A DNA stretch of 64,000 nt from NCBI GenBank assembly GCA_018304425.1, contig JAGVWE010000004.1, forward strand, positions 187,189 to 251,188. Direction: 5' to 3'. The DNA comes from Candidatus Iainarchaeum sp. (GTDB lineage Archaea; Iainarchaeota; Iainarchaeia; Iainarchaeales; UBA10219). The notes beneath the pieces were generated by a model. The model saw nothing but the letters and a program-made list of their open reading frames with translations, made no database searches and was not told the DNA's origin. Below, piece after piece: positions 7,981 to 15,401 of the stretch (within the stretch, counting starts at the first letter, position 1; each line of letters opens with the position of its first letter). A program made the translations under genes and the position numbers.

Positions 7981-8077
7981 TTTAACCAGCGTGCGCACTG
8001 GCAAGGCCAGTTTTTCCCCCGGCTTTTTCAAAAAGGCTGCTAACTTTAGAAGGAATCTACTTTGGCTCCGGCCTTGA
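7964..8077 (+). other. trp leader segment 2, open frame entered by +1 shift and ending RRNLLWLRP
   Basis: Read from GGC 7964, this frame is open for 33 codons to CTT 8060-8062. It then meets the second Trp codon, TGG 8063-8065, and stops at TGA 8075-8077. The end repeats the leader motif as AGA AGG AAT CTA CTT TGG. The two TGG codons are exactly 100 nt apart, which gives the one-base phase difference between frames. A second +1 slip at this TGG yields GGC TCC GGC in the trpD frame. A GTG at 7991 could alternatively start this frame on its own. Confidence 0.5.
7986..8015 (+). terminator. Candidate trp attenuator: competing hairpins and U5 tract
   Basis: actggc (7997-8002) and gccagt (8006-8011) form a 6-bp stem with a 3-nt loop followed by ttttt, a terminator-like element. 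Upstream ccag (7986-7989) can instead pair with ctgg (7998-8001), which excludes the terminator stem. A ribosome that finishes leader ORF 1 at 7980 would cover ccag and favour the terminator. A ribosome stalled at TGG 7963, or one translating through the region, would prevent it. The structure was read by eye and not energy-computed. Confidence 0.5.
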
Positions 8078-9119
8078 ATCGCCTTTAAAGTCAGCCCTCA
8101 GCCAAGCCATTGACGGAAAGCTCTCCCCCACCGCCCTCGGAGAAGGCCTCCGCCAAATCCTCTCCGGCCAGGCCACGGACGCGCAAACCGCTTGCCTGCT
8201 CACCTGCCTCCGCCTGCAAGGCCTCGAAGCCCCCCAGCTGGTGGCAGCGGTCTTGGCCCTCCAGGAATTCATGCACGCCATCCACCCCAACGGCGACCAG
8301 CCCCTCTTGGACATCGTGGGCACGGGCGGCGACCAAGCCGGCACCTTCAACGTCTCCACGGCCTCGATGTTCGCCGCCGCAGGCGCGGGTTGCCGGGTCG
8401 CGAAACACGGCAACCGGGGTTTCACTTCCAAGACGGGCGCAGCCGACGTCCTCGAAAAACTCGGCGTCAACATCGGGCTCTCGCCAGCCGCCAGCGCGCG
8501 GTTATTGGAAGAAACCGGAGCCTGTTTCCTGTTTGCGCCCACTTTCCACCCCGCCCTGGCTTATGTAGCAGGCGTGCGGCGGGAGCTGGGCTTCCGCACG
8601 CTCTTCAACCTCCTGGGGCCCCTTGCCAACCCAGCCAACGCTTCCACGCGGCTCGTTGGCGCCAATTCCCCGGAGAACGCGCGCGTGCTCGCGAAAGCCC
8701 TGCAACGCCTGGGCCTCGCACACTGCCTCGTCGTCCACGGCTCCCAGGGCACGGCCTCCCGCGCTCCCGGCCTCGACGAGCTCTCCACGCTCGGCAAAAA
8801 CCTCTGCATCGAAGTCAAGGGCAAGGCCTCCAAGGAATTCTTCTTGCGGCCCGCGGAGTTCGGCTTCAAGCCCGCTGCACTCGCCGACCTGCAAGTCCAC
8901 TCCGTCGACGAAAGCGCGGCCGCCGTTCTGTCCGTCCTCCGCGGCGAAGCCGGCGCCAAGCGCGACGTCGTCCTCTTCAACGCCGGCGCGGCCATCCACG
9001 TCAACGGCCTCGCGGGTTCCATCGCCGAAGGCATGGCCCTTGCCCGCGGCTCCATTGACTCCGGCCAGGCCCTCGAAAAACTCGAACAACTGAAGGTGAA
9101 ATCGAATGCACTTGCTTGA
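8064..9119 (+). CDS. trpD: Anthranilate phosphoribosyltransferase (start supplied by frameshift or non-canonical)
   Basis: TrpD transfers the phosphoribosyl of PRPP to anthranilate. The glycine-rich PRPP loop is LLDIVGTGGDQAGTFNVST, followed by KHGNRGFTSKTGAADVLEKLG and the RELGFRTLFNLLGPLANP segment. The track start (GTG 8241) cuts off a clear N-terminal helical domain (SALSQAIDGKLSPT...RLQG), which continues in frame upstream. From the in-frame stop at 7983 to 8241 there is no ATG, GTG or TTG. The frame is entered exactly by a +1 shift at TGG 8063, so 8064 is given as the first base of the frame, not as a start codon. The alternative is TTG 8062 with a good ribosome-binding site (agaagga) plus one missing base around 8084-8089. 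Confidence 0.85.
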   Translation, partial: GSGLESPLKSALSQAIDGKLSPTALGEGLRQILSGQATDAQTACLLTCLRLQGLEAPQLVAAVLALQEFMHAIHPNGDQPLLDIVGTGGDQAGTFNVSTASMFAAAGAGCRVAKHGNRGFTSKTGAADVLEKLGVNIGLSPAASARLLEETGACFLFAPTFHPALAYVAGVRRELGFRTLFNLLGPLANPANASTRLVGANSPENARVLAKALQRLGLAHCLVVHGSQGTASRAPGLDELSTLGKNLCIEVKGKASKEFFLRPAEFGFKPAALADLQVHSVDESAAAVLSVLRGEAGAKRDVVLFNAGAAIHVNGLAGSIAEGMALARGSIDSGQALEKLEQLKVKSNALA

Positions 9120-9891
9120 CGAAATCCTCGCCACCAAGGAACTCGAAGTCAAGGCCATGAAGAAGGCGGCCTTCCGCGAGCTCCCGCTCCCACGGGGAAC
9201 CTTCCGCTTGCAGGAAGCCCTCGCCCGCCGCGGGAGGCTGGGCCTGGTCGCGGAGTTCAAGCGTCGCAGCCCGGCCGCAGGGGGCCCGACCACCGAAGCA
9301 CCCGATTTACCGTCAGCCATGCAAGCCTATGCCCAGTGCGCGGACGCGGTTTCCGTGCTCGTCGACCAGCCGTTTTTCGGCGCGCAACCGGATGACCTCG
9401 AGCAAGCCGTGCAACGCACGCCCCTGCCCGTGCTCGCAAAAGACTTCGTCCTCGCCAAGCCCCAACTGGATGCCTTCCACTTCCGGGGAGCGAGCGCCAC
9501 CCTGCTCATCGGGAGCATCCTCGGCAAACGCCATTTACAGGGCTTATACGCCTATTCCGTGGAACTCGGCCTGGATGCCCTGGTCGAAGTCCACTCCGCC
9601 GAAGAACTCGGCGTGGCCCTGGACCTGAACGCCCAACTCATCGGCGTCAACAACCGCGACCTGCGCTCGTTCAAGGTGGACCTGGCCACCACCCGGCGCG
9701 TGCTTGACTCGGCTTCCCCCAACGACTTGCGCGGTAAAATCATCGTCTCCGAGTCCGGCTATTCCTCGCTCGATGACCTCCACCGCGCCTACGCGGACGA
9801 GCGCGTGAACGCGGTCCTGGTCGGCACCTCGCTGATGGAGAACCCCAAGCTCTGCTTTGCGTTCCGCAGGCACTTCGGAGGAAAAACATGA
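9106..9891 (+). CDS. trpC: Indole-3-glycerol-phosphate synthase
   Basis: This 261-residue TIM-barrel enzyme closes the indole ring of CdRP. Visible signatures are [13 protein letters not shown] near residue 50 (catalytic Lys), LAKDFVL (second catalytic Lys), [20 protein letters not shown] and VSESGYSS. Its ATG overlaps the end of trpD by 14 nt and its own end overlaps trpB by 4 nt, giving tight translational coupling. No TrpF domain is fused and no separate trpF was found in the window. Confidence 0.93.
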   Translation: MHLLDEILATKELEVKAMKKAAFRELPLPRGTFRLQEALARRGRLGLVAEFKRRSPAAGGPTTEAPDLPSAMQAYAQCADAVSVLVDQPFFGAQPDDLEQAVQRTPLPVLAKDFVLAKPQLDAFHFRGASATLLIGSILGKRHLQGLYAYSVELGLDALVEVHSAEELGVALDLNAQLIGVNNRDLRSFKVDLATTRRVLDSASPNDLRGKIIVSESGYSSLDDLHRAYADERVNAVLVGTSLMENPKLCFAFRRHFGGKT

Positions 9892-11069
9892 AAGCGAAAG
9901 GATACTTCGGCGAGTTCGGCGGTTCGTTTGTCGCGGAAACCCTCCTGCAGCCCCTCAGGGAACTTGGGCAGGCCTTCGAGTCGGCAAAGCGCTCGAAGCC
10001 CTTCCAGCGCGAACTCGATTCCCTGCTCCGCGACTATGCAGGCAGACCCACCGCGTTGACCTACTGCTCAACCCTCTCGCGCCGGCTCGGCTTCAAGGTC
10101 TACCTCAAACGCGAAGACCTGCTGCACACGGGGGCACACAAGCTCAACAACGCGTTGGGCCAGGCGCTCCTCGCGCGGACCATGAAAAAAAAGCGGCTCA
10201 TCGCCGAAACCGGGGCCGGCCAACACGGAGTGGCGACGGCAGTCGCCGCCGCGCGGCTCGGCTTGAAGGCAGAGGTCTACATGGGCACGGTCGACATGGA
10301 GCGCCAAAAACCGAACGTGCAACGCATGCGCCTCTGCGGCGCGGAAGTGAGGCCCGTGCCCTCCGGCTCGAAAACCCTCAAAGACGCCATTAACGAGGCT
10401 TTACGCGATTGGTCTGCCTCGTTCGAGGACACCCATTACCTGCTTGGCTCGGTGCTGGGCCCGCACCCCTTCCCCTCGATGGTCGCACATTTCCAGTCCG
10501 TCATCGGGCGCGAAGCCCGTAGGCAATTGCTCAAAACCGAGGGCAGGCTGCCCGACCAGGTCATTGCCTGCGTGGGCGGAGGCAGCAACTCCATCGGGGT
10601 CTTCCAGGCGTTCCTCGGCGAGCCATCGGTGAAGTTGACGGGAGTGGAGGCCGGCGGCCACGGAATCCGGTCCGGCCTGCACGCGGCCCGGTTTGCGGGA
10701 ACGCCCGATGCAGGGGTTGGAGTCGTGCACGGCACGCGCACCTTCGTCTTGCAGGACGCCTTTGGCCAGATCAAGAACACGCACTCGGTTTCCGCGGGCC
10801 TCGACTACCCCGCGGTGGGGCCCATGCATGCGCGGCTCCGCGCCGATGGCCGCGTGGAATACGTCTCGGCCACGGACCCGGAAGCCCTGAAGGCGTTCAC
10901 GTTGTTGTCGGAAGCCGAGGGAATCATTCCCGCCCTTGAAAGCGCGCACGCCCTCGCCCACCTCTCCAGGCTCAAGGGCAAGCTGAAACGGGACGCGATT
11001 GTTTTGGTCAACCTCTCGGGGCGCGGCGACAAGGACCTGGACACGGCCTGCAAGGAGTTGAACCTATGA
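9888..11069 (+). CDS. trpB: Tryptophan synthase beta chain
   Basis: This 393-residue PLP enzyme condenses indole with serine. The PLP lysine lies in [13 protein letters not shown], the Glu catalytic segment in [11 protein letters not shown], the phosphate-binding loop is GGGSNSIG, and the C-terminal [12 protein letters not shown] is typical of the TrpB1 type that pairs with TrpA. The start overlaps trpC by 4 nt (ATGA) and the end overlaps trpA by 4 nt. Confidence 0.95.
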   Translation: MKAKGYFGEFGGSFVAETLLQPLRELGQAFESAKRSKPFQRELDSLLRDYAGRPTALTYCSTLSRRLGFKVYLKREDLLHTGAHKLNNALGQALLARTMKKKRLIAETGAGQHGVATAVAAARLGLKAEVYMGTVDMERQKPNVQRMRLCGAEVRPVPSGSKTLKDAINEALRDWSASFEDTHYLLGSVLGPHPFPSMVAHFQSVIGREARRQLLKTEGRLPDQVIACVGGGSNSIGVFQAFLGEPSVKLTGVEAGGHGIRSGLHAARFAGTPDAGVGVVHGTRTFVLQDAFGQIKNTHSVSAGLDYPAVGPMHARLRADGRVEYVSATDPEALKAFTLLSEAEGIIPALESAHALAHLSRLKGKLKRDAIVLVNLSGRGDKDLDTACKELNL

Positions 11070-11878
11070 CCCCGGCTTCCATCGGGCAAACCCTTGCACG
11101 CCTCCGCGCGGAAAAAAAGCGTGCCTTCCTGCCCTTCCTGGTAGCAGGGCATCCCTCGTACGAGGAGTCCATGCGGTTGGCGCTGGCGGTCGCCGACCAC
11201 GCCGATGTCCTGGAACTCGGCCTGCCCTTTTCCGACCCCATCGCGGACGGTAAAACCATCCAAAAAGCCAGTTCCCTGGCCATAAAGCGGGGGATGGACA
11301 CGGAAACCTATTTCGGTTTCGTCTCCGAATTCACCCGGAAAACCAGGGGCCAGGTTCCCGTCCTCTGCATGACCTACTACAACCTCGTCCACCGGCTCGG
11401 CGTGCACGCCTTCACCGGGCGCGCGGCGGCTTCGGGCGTGAGCGGCTTGATAGTGGTGGACCTGCCCTTGGAGGAGTCGACCGCGCTGCAACGCGCGTGC
11501 GCGTTGAACGGCCTCGACCTGGTGCTGCTGGTCTCGCCCTCGACTCCCCCCGCGCGCGCCAGGAAAATAGCGGAAGCCTCGCGGGGCTTTGTCTACCTGG
11601 TTTCCTCGGTGGGAGTCACGGGCGCCAAGAAAAAGGTTTCCAGGCAAGCCCTTCGACTCATCCGCCGCGTGAAAAAAACCTGCAAGGGAAAACCCCTGTG
11701 CGTGGGCTTCGGCGTGAGCAACGCCGGGCAAGCGGCAACGCTTGCGCGCGCTGGCGCGGACGGCGTCATCGTGGGCTCGGCCCTGATTGACAAGGTAGGG
11801 GAGAAAAACTTTTCCGCGTCGCTGGCGCGCGTGCGCGCCCTCGCCGCATCCATCTCGGGAGGCTTGAAACATGTTTGA
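11066..11878 (+). CDS. trpA: Tryptophan synthase alpha chain
   Basis: This 270-residue TIM barrel cleaves indole-3-glycerol phosphate. The catalytic Glu and Asp lie in [18 protein letters not shown], and [15 protein letters not shown] and [10 protein letters not shown] match the conserved barrel strands, the latter being the phosphate-binding end. The start overlaps trpB by 4 nt, and the end overlaps trpE by 8 nt. Confidence 0.95.
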   Translation: MTPASIGQTLARLRAEKKRAFLPFLVAGHPSYEESMRLALAVADHADVLELGLPFSDPIADGKTIQKASSLAIKRGMDTETYFGFVSEFTRKTRGQVPVLCMTYYNLVHRLGVHAFTGRAAASGVSGLIVVDLPLEESTALQRACALNGLDLVLLVSPSTPPARARKIAEASRGFVYLVSSVGVTGAKKKVSRQALRLIRRVKKTCKGKPLCVGFGVSNAGQAATLARAGADGVIVGSALIDKVGEKNFSASLARVRALAASISGGLKHV

Positions 11879-13472
11879 GGATTCGCTGGCGGTCCTGCGG
11901 CAGGCCAAGCCCGGTTCCCTGGTGCCCTTCGTGCACACCGTGGACCGCGTGCTGGACGTGCCCGACTATTTTTCGAAGCTCTCCGACTTTGGGAGAAAAC
12001 CCGGCAGCGTCTTGTTCGAGTCCGCGGAAGTGGTTTCAGGGTACGGCGAGCACAGCCTCGGGTTCGCCGAGCCCATCCTCCGGGCTTCCTTCGCCGACCC
12101 CGAACTGCGGATAACCGCCTTAAGCCCCCAAGGCGAGCGGTTCCTGGCCTTCGTGGGCGAGAAACCCTTCTCGTTCGTCGAAGGACTGGAGTTCTCAGCC
12201 AAGCAAGTAAAAGGCATCATTCCCCGCAAGGCGTTCAAGGGTTCGGAGGACGAAAAGTTCGCCGAGAAAACCCCCTTGGACGCGCTCCGCGTCCTGGCCT
12301 TCACCTTCAAGCCCACACTCCAGCCCTTCAAGTGCTCGGGCGGCCTGTTCGGGCTGTTCTCCCACGACTTCATCGACCGCTTCGAGGAACTGCCGCCCCT
12401 GGCGGAAAGGCCGGAACCCGACTACGAGTTCTACTTCGCGGATTCCCTGTTCTTCGTCGAACACCAGAAGAACAAAACCCACTTCATCGCCAACGCGTTG
12501 GTTTCGGACGATGACTCCGATGAGCAGGAAGCCTATTGCCGTGCCCGCCTCGACGCCTTGCTCGACAAGTTCAGCGACGCGCGTCCCCTAACGCCGCGGT
12601 TCGCGCCCAAACAGGCAGGCCCAGGCAACGAATCCATTTCGGAGAAAAGCTTTTTCGCAGGCGTCAAGGAAATCAACGAAAACATCCTGGCCGGCAACGT
12701 CTTCCAAGCCGTCTTGAGCGCGGAAACAAGCCTCGACTTCAACGCCGTCCCCCTCGACGCCTACAAGGCGCTGCGCGCAACCAATCCCTCGCCGTACATG
12801 TTCTTTTTCGGCCTCGAGCGCGGCCAACTCCTGGCGGCCTCGCCGGAGATGGGGTACCGCGTGGACGGGAACGGCAATGGCCAGCGGTTCCTGGAAGTGC
12901 GGCCCATCGCCGGCACGCGGCCGCGCGGCCAAGACCCGGAAGAGGACGCCCGCCTCGAAGCCGAGCTCCTGACGGACTCCAAGGAACTCGCCGAGCACGC
13001 CATGCTCGTGGACCTGGCGCGCAACGACGTGGCCCGGGCTTCGGTTCCCGGCACGCGGCAGGTCTCGAAGCCGTTCACGGTCGAAAAGTACTCCCACGTC
13101 CAGCACCTCGTGTCCACCGTCCGCGGCCAGCTGCGACCGGAACTGGATGCCCTCCACTGTTACCCCGTGTGCATGAACCCGGGAACCCTGACAGGGGCCC
13201 CAAAACCAGAGGCCATGAAGCTCCTGCGCAGGCTGGAGAAAAAGGGCAGGGGCTTCTATGGGGGCCTGGCCTGTTACCTCACCCCAGCGGGCGTGCTGGA
13301 CTCGGCCATCGTCATCCGCGCCATCCGCCTCCTGGACGGCAAGGCGCGGTTGCAGGCAGGCGCCGGAATTGTTTTGGACTCGCGGCCCGGAGACGAGTTC
13401 GCGGAAGTCCAGGCAAAACTGGCGGCCTGCCGGGAAGCAGTCAAGAAATCGGGGGGCGTGCTGCTTGACTGA
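11871..13472 (+). CDS. trpE: Anthranilate synthase component I
   Basis: This 533-residue chorismate-binding enzyme has the core motifs ASPEMGYRV, EVRPIAGTRPRG, LVDLARND, VQHLVSTV and LTGAPKPEAMKLL. Near the N-terminus, SVLFESAEV corresponds to the L(L/F)ES element that binds feedback tryptophan in other TrpE proteins, so allosteric inhibition by Trp is likely. It uses ammonia from the TrpG subunit encoded next. Its placement late in the operon (D-C-B-A-E-G) resembles archaeal trp operons more than bacterial ones. Confidence 0.94.
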   Translation: MFEDSLAVLRQAKPGSLVPFVHTVDRVLDVPDYFSKLSDFGRKPGSVLFESAEVVSGYGEHSLGFAEPILRASFADPELRITALSPQGERFLAFVGEKPFSFVEGLEFSAKQVKGIIPRKAFKGSEDEKFAEKTPLDALRVLAFTFKPTLQPFKCSGGLFGLFSHDFIDRFEELPPLAERPEPDYEFYFADSLFFVEHQKNKTHFIANALVSDDDSDEQEAYCRARLDALLDKFSDARPLTPRFAPKQAGPGNESISEKSFFAGVKEINENILAGNVFQAVLSAETSLDFNAVPLDAYKALRATNPSPYMFFFGLERGQLLAASPEMGYRVDGNGNGQRFLEVRPIAGTRPRGQDPEEDARLEAELLTDSKELAEHAMLVDLARNDVARASVPGTRQVSKPFTVEKYSHVQHLVSTVRGQLRPELDALHCYPVCMNPGTLTGAPKPEAMKLLRRLEKKGRGFYGGLACYLTPAGVLDSAIVIRAIRLLDGKARLQAGAGIVLDSRPGDEFAEVQAKLAACREAVKKSGGVLLD

Positions 13473-13485
13473 AACAGGCAAGGGC

Positions 13486-14085
13486 TTGAAGGCCTTGTTG
13501 ATTGACAACTTCGACTCGTTTTCCTACAACCTGGTGGACGAGTTCCGGAAGCGCGGCGTCGAGTTGGTCGTGTACCGGAACACGGTTTCCATCGCCGAAC
13601 TCCTGGAACTCGAAAAGCGGTTCCCATTCTCGCTCGTCATCCTCTCCCCTGGCCCGGCAAGTCCAAGGGAGGCCAACAACCTGATTCCCATCCTCCAGCG
13701 GTTCGCCGGCTCCAAGGTCTTGTTCGGGGTCTGCCTGGGCCACCAAGCCATTGCCGAGGCCTTTGGGGGAACGGTTTCCAGGGTCGCGCCCGTGCACGGC
13801 AAGCCCAGCCCGGTCGAGGTCAAGGCCTCCAAGCTGTTCGAGGGCCTGCCCCCGGTTTTGCGCGTGGCCCGCTACCACTCGCTGGCCGCCACCAAGCTGC
13901 CGGCCTGCCTCCACGAGACCGCGCGCACTCCGGATGGGGTCAACATGGCGTTGGAGCACGCCACGCTGCCGGTCTACGGCGTGCAGTTCCACCCGGAAAG
14001 CATTTTGACTCCGTTGGGTGGCCGCATCATCGACCGGGTCCTGGCCATCGCAGCAGAAAGGAGGGTTCTGCCTGCGCCTTTATAA
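13486..14085 (+). CDS. trpG: Anthranilate synthase component II (glutamine amidotransferase)
   Basis: This class I glutamine amidotransferase opens KALLIDNFDSFSYNLVDEF. The nucleophile Cys is in FGVCLGHQAIAEAFGG and the His-Glu pair in VQFHPESILT. I chose TTG 13486, which gives the usual N-terminus, over the track ATG (13258) that lies deep in trpE; TTG 13465 is also possible. It provides NH3 to TrpE. The stop overlaps a TATA box for the next operon. Confidence 0.9.
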   Translation: MKALLIDNFDSFSYNLVDEFRKRGVELVVYRNTVSIAELLELEKRFPFSLVILSPGPASPREANNLIPILQRFAGSKVLFGVCLGHQAIAEAFGGTVSRVAPVHGKPSPVEVKASKLFEGLPPVLRVARYHSLAATKLPACLHETARTPDGVNMALEHATLPVYGVQFHPESILTPLGGRIIDRVLAIAAERRVLPAPL

Positions 14086-14087
14086 AT
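14079..14087 (+). promoter_or_regulatory. TATA box upstream of the aromatic leader peptide
   Basis: tttataaat overlaps the trpG stop codon. A start site about 26 nt downstream (around 14109) would place the strong GGAGGTGAT in the 5' UTR of the leader peptide. A second TATA-like cttaaatag at 14107-14115 would give a nearly leaderless transcript instead. Confidence 0.55.
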
Positions 14088-14139
14088 CGGCAAACCAGGG
14101 GAAACGCTTAAATAGTTCCTGTACTGGAGGTGATATAGT

Positions 14140-14235
14140 ATGGAGCAATCGTTTGTCTGCCTGAACGCTGTTGCAGTTCCTTCTTTAGTCGGCAGACTGT
14201 TTGCTTCCTTGGTTGGATTCTATTATTTTTGGTAA
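14140..14235 (+). CDS. Aromatic operon leader peptide ending Phe-Tyr-Tyr-Phe-Trp
   Basis: This is a 31-codon ORF too short for the track. It is preceded by GGAGGTGAT (14126-14134), a near-perfect anti-16S match with 5-nt spacing, so it should be efficiently translated. It ends in TTC TAT TAT TTT TGG TAA: five consecutive aromatic codons immediately before the stop, covering Phe, Tyr and Trp, the end products fed by the operon that follows. A ribosome starved for any aromatic aminoacyl-tRNA would stall at the very end and uncover or mask the downstream hairpins. A regulatory leader peptide is the simplest reading. Confidence 0.8.
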   Translation: MEQSFVCLNAVAVPSLVGRLFASLVGFYYFW

Positions 14236-14237
14236 CG

Positions 14238-14330
14238 GGCTCTCCCTAAGCCTCGCCTAGGCTGCTTTCTCGGAGAGCCTTTCCTCAATCCCAGCCTCGG
14301 CTACCCTCTTCTTGGAAGCGGATTTTTTTT
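14238..14330 (+). promoter_or_regulatory. Attenuator-like region with alternative hairpins and T8 tract
   Basis: ggctctcc (14238-14245) pairs perfectly with ggagagcc (14272-14279), enclosing agcct/aggct (14249-14253/14259-14263). The same aggct can pair with agcct at 14276-14280 or 14293-14297, and ggagag (14272-14277) can pair with ctcttc (14306-14311), so several mutually exclusive folds exist. Eight T residues at 14323-14330 lie just before the pheA ribosome-binding site; U-tracts alone can terminate archaeal RNA polymerase. A stalled ribosome on FYYFW would cover 14238-14245. Confidence 0.6.
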
Positions 14331-14341
14331 GGTGATAAGAC

Positions 14342-15400
14342 ATGCAATTGGAAGTTGAACGCAGGAAAATCGACGCAATCGACGAAAAAATCGCCGCGCT
14401 CGTTTCAGAGCGCCTCCAGGCAGCCAAGCGAATCGGCGTCCTCAAAGGCGGGAACGCCGTCCTCGTGCCCGGACGCGAGCACGCCATCCTGGACGCGCTT
14501 GCTTCTAGCCATCCCACCCTTCCCCGCAAGGCCTTCGAAGGCGTCTTCCACGAGCTCTTCGCCGCCTCCCGCGCCGCCCAGAAGCCCTTGCAGGTCGCGG
14601 TGCTGGGGCCGGCAACCAGTTACTCGCACCAGGCCGCGGCCAAGCGCTTCGGCTCCCTCCCGGAATTCGCGTTCCAGTCCTCGATTCCCGAGGTCTTCCT
14701 GGCCGTCGAAAAGGGCCTGGCCGACTACGGCGTTGTTCCCATCGAGAATTCCTCGGACGGCGCGGTCAACGCGACCTTCAACATGTTCCTGAAGTCCCAT
14801 GCAGGCATCGTGGCCGAGATAAACCTGGACATCGACCATTGCCTGGCCGGCAAGGTGCCGCTCTCCGCGGTCAAGAAGGTGTTCTCGCACCCCCAGGCCC
14901 TGGCCCAGTGCGCGCACTGGCTGGCCAGCCGGTTGCCGCACGCCGAACTCCTGGAAGCGGCCTCGACTTCCGATGCCGCGGAGAAGGCCCTGGTCTACCA
15001 CAGCAGCGCGGCGGTTTGCTCGGAGTTCGCGGCCCGGCACGCGGGCCTCGACGTCCTGGCTTCTTCCATCGCCGACGAAGCCCTGAACCGCACCCGGTTT
15101 TTAGTCATCGGCAATATTGAGGCCCGGCCCTTGCCCGGTGGCAGGGACAAGACCAGCCTCATCTTCAGTGTCCCGCACAAGCCCGGCGCGCTCGTCGAAG
15201 CCTTGAAGGTCTTCCAGGCGCATGGCCTCAACATCACCAAGATTTGGAGCCGGCCCACCTTGATCCAGAAGGACGCCTACGAGTTCTTCGTGGACTTCCA
15301 GGGGTTCGTCGGCGACAAAAAAGTGGAGCAGGCACTCGACGAGCTCCGCGTACCCTGTGGTTTCGTCAAGGTGCTTGGCTCGTTCCCGGAGGAGGACTGA
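14342..15400 (+). CDS. pheA: Chorismate mutase / prephenate dehydratase (P-protein)
   Basis: This 352-residue protein has three domains: an AroQ chorismate mutase (about 1-85, with RRKIDAIDEKIAALVSERL), prephenate dehydratase (about 90-270, with VPIENSSDGAVNATFN and the catalytic NRTRFLVIG), and a C-terminal ACT domain. It turns chorismate into phenylpyruvate. In the ACT domain the Phe-binding ESRP motif reads WSRP (NITKIWSRPT), so feedback inhibition may be altered. ATG 14342 follows ggtgat just after the T8 tract. Confidence 0.94.
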   Translation: MQLEVERRKIDAIDEKIAALVSERLQAAKRIGVLKGGNAVLVPGREHAILDALASSHPTLPRKAFEGVFHELFAASRAAQKPLQVAVLGPATSYSHQAAAKRFGSLPEFAFQSSIPEVFLAVEKGLADYGVVPIENSSDGAVNATFNMFLKSHAGIVAEINLDIDHCLAGKVPLSAVKKVFSHPQALAQCAHWLASRLPHAELLEAASTSDAAEKALVYHSSAAVCSEFAARHAGLDVLASSIADEALNRTRFLVIGNIEARPLPGGRDKTSLIFSVPHKPGALVEALKVFQAHGLNITKIWSRPTLIQKDAYEFFVDFQGFVGDKKVEQALDELRVPCGFVKVLGSFPEED

Positions 15401-15401
15401 C

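Noticed and set aside
7936-8060. T-box riboswitch as the control element of the trp or his leader
   Set aside because: No T-box consensus (AGGGTGGNACCGCG-like) or specifier-loop layout is visible, and T-boxes are essentially bacterial.
8241-9119. GTG 8241 as the true start of trpD (ORF-track start)
   Set aside because: About 59 in-frame residues upstream look like the conserved N-terminal helical domain of TrpD, so this start would truncate the enzyme.
14140-14260. Hungry-codon +1 frameshift from the FYYFW leader into pheA
   Set aside because: The +1 frame after FYYFW stops at TAG 14258-14260 and pheA has its own ATG and SD, so this leader fits attenuation rather than frameshifting.
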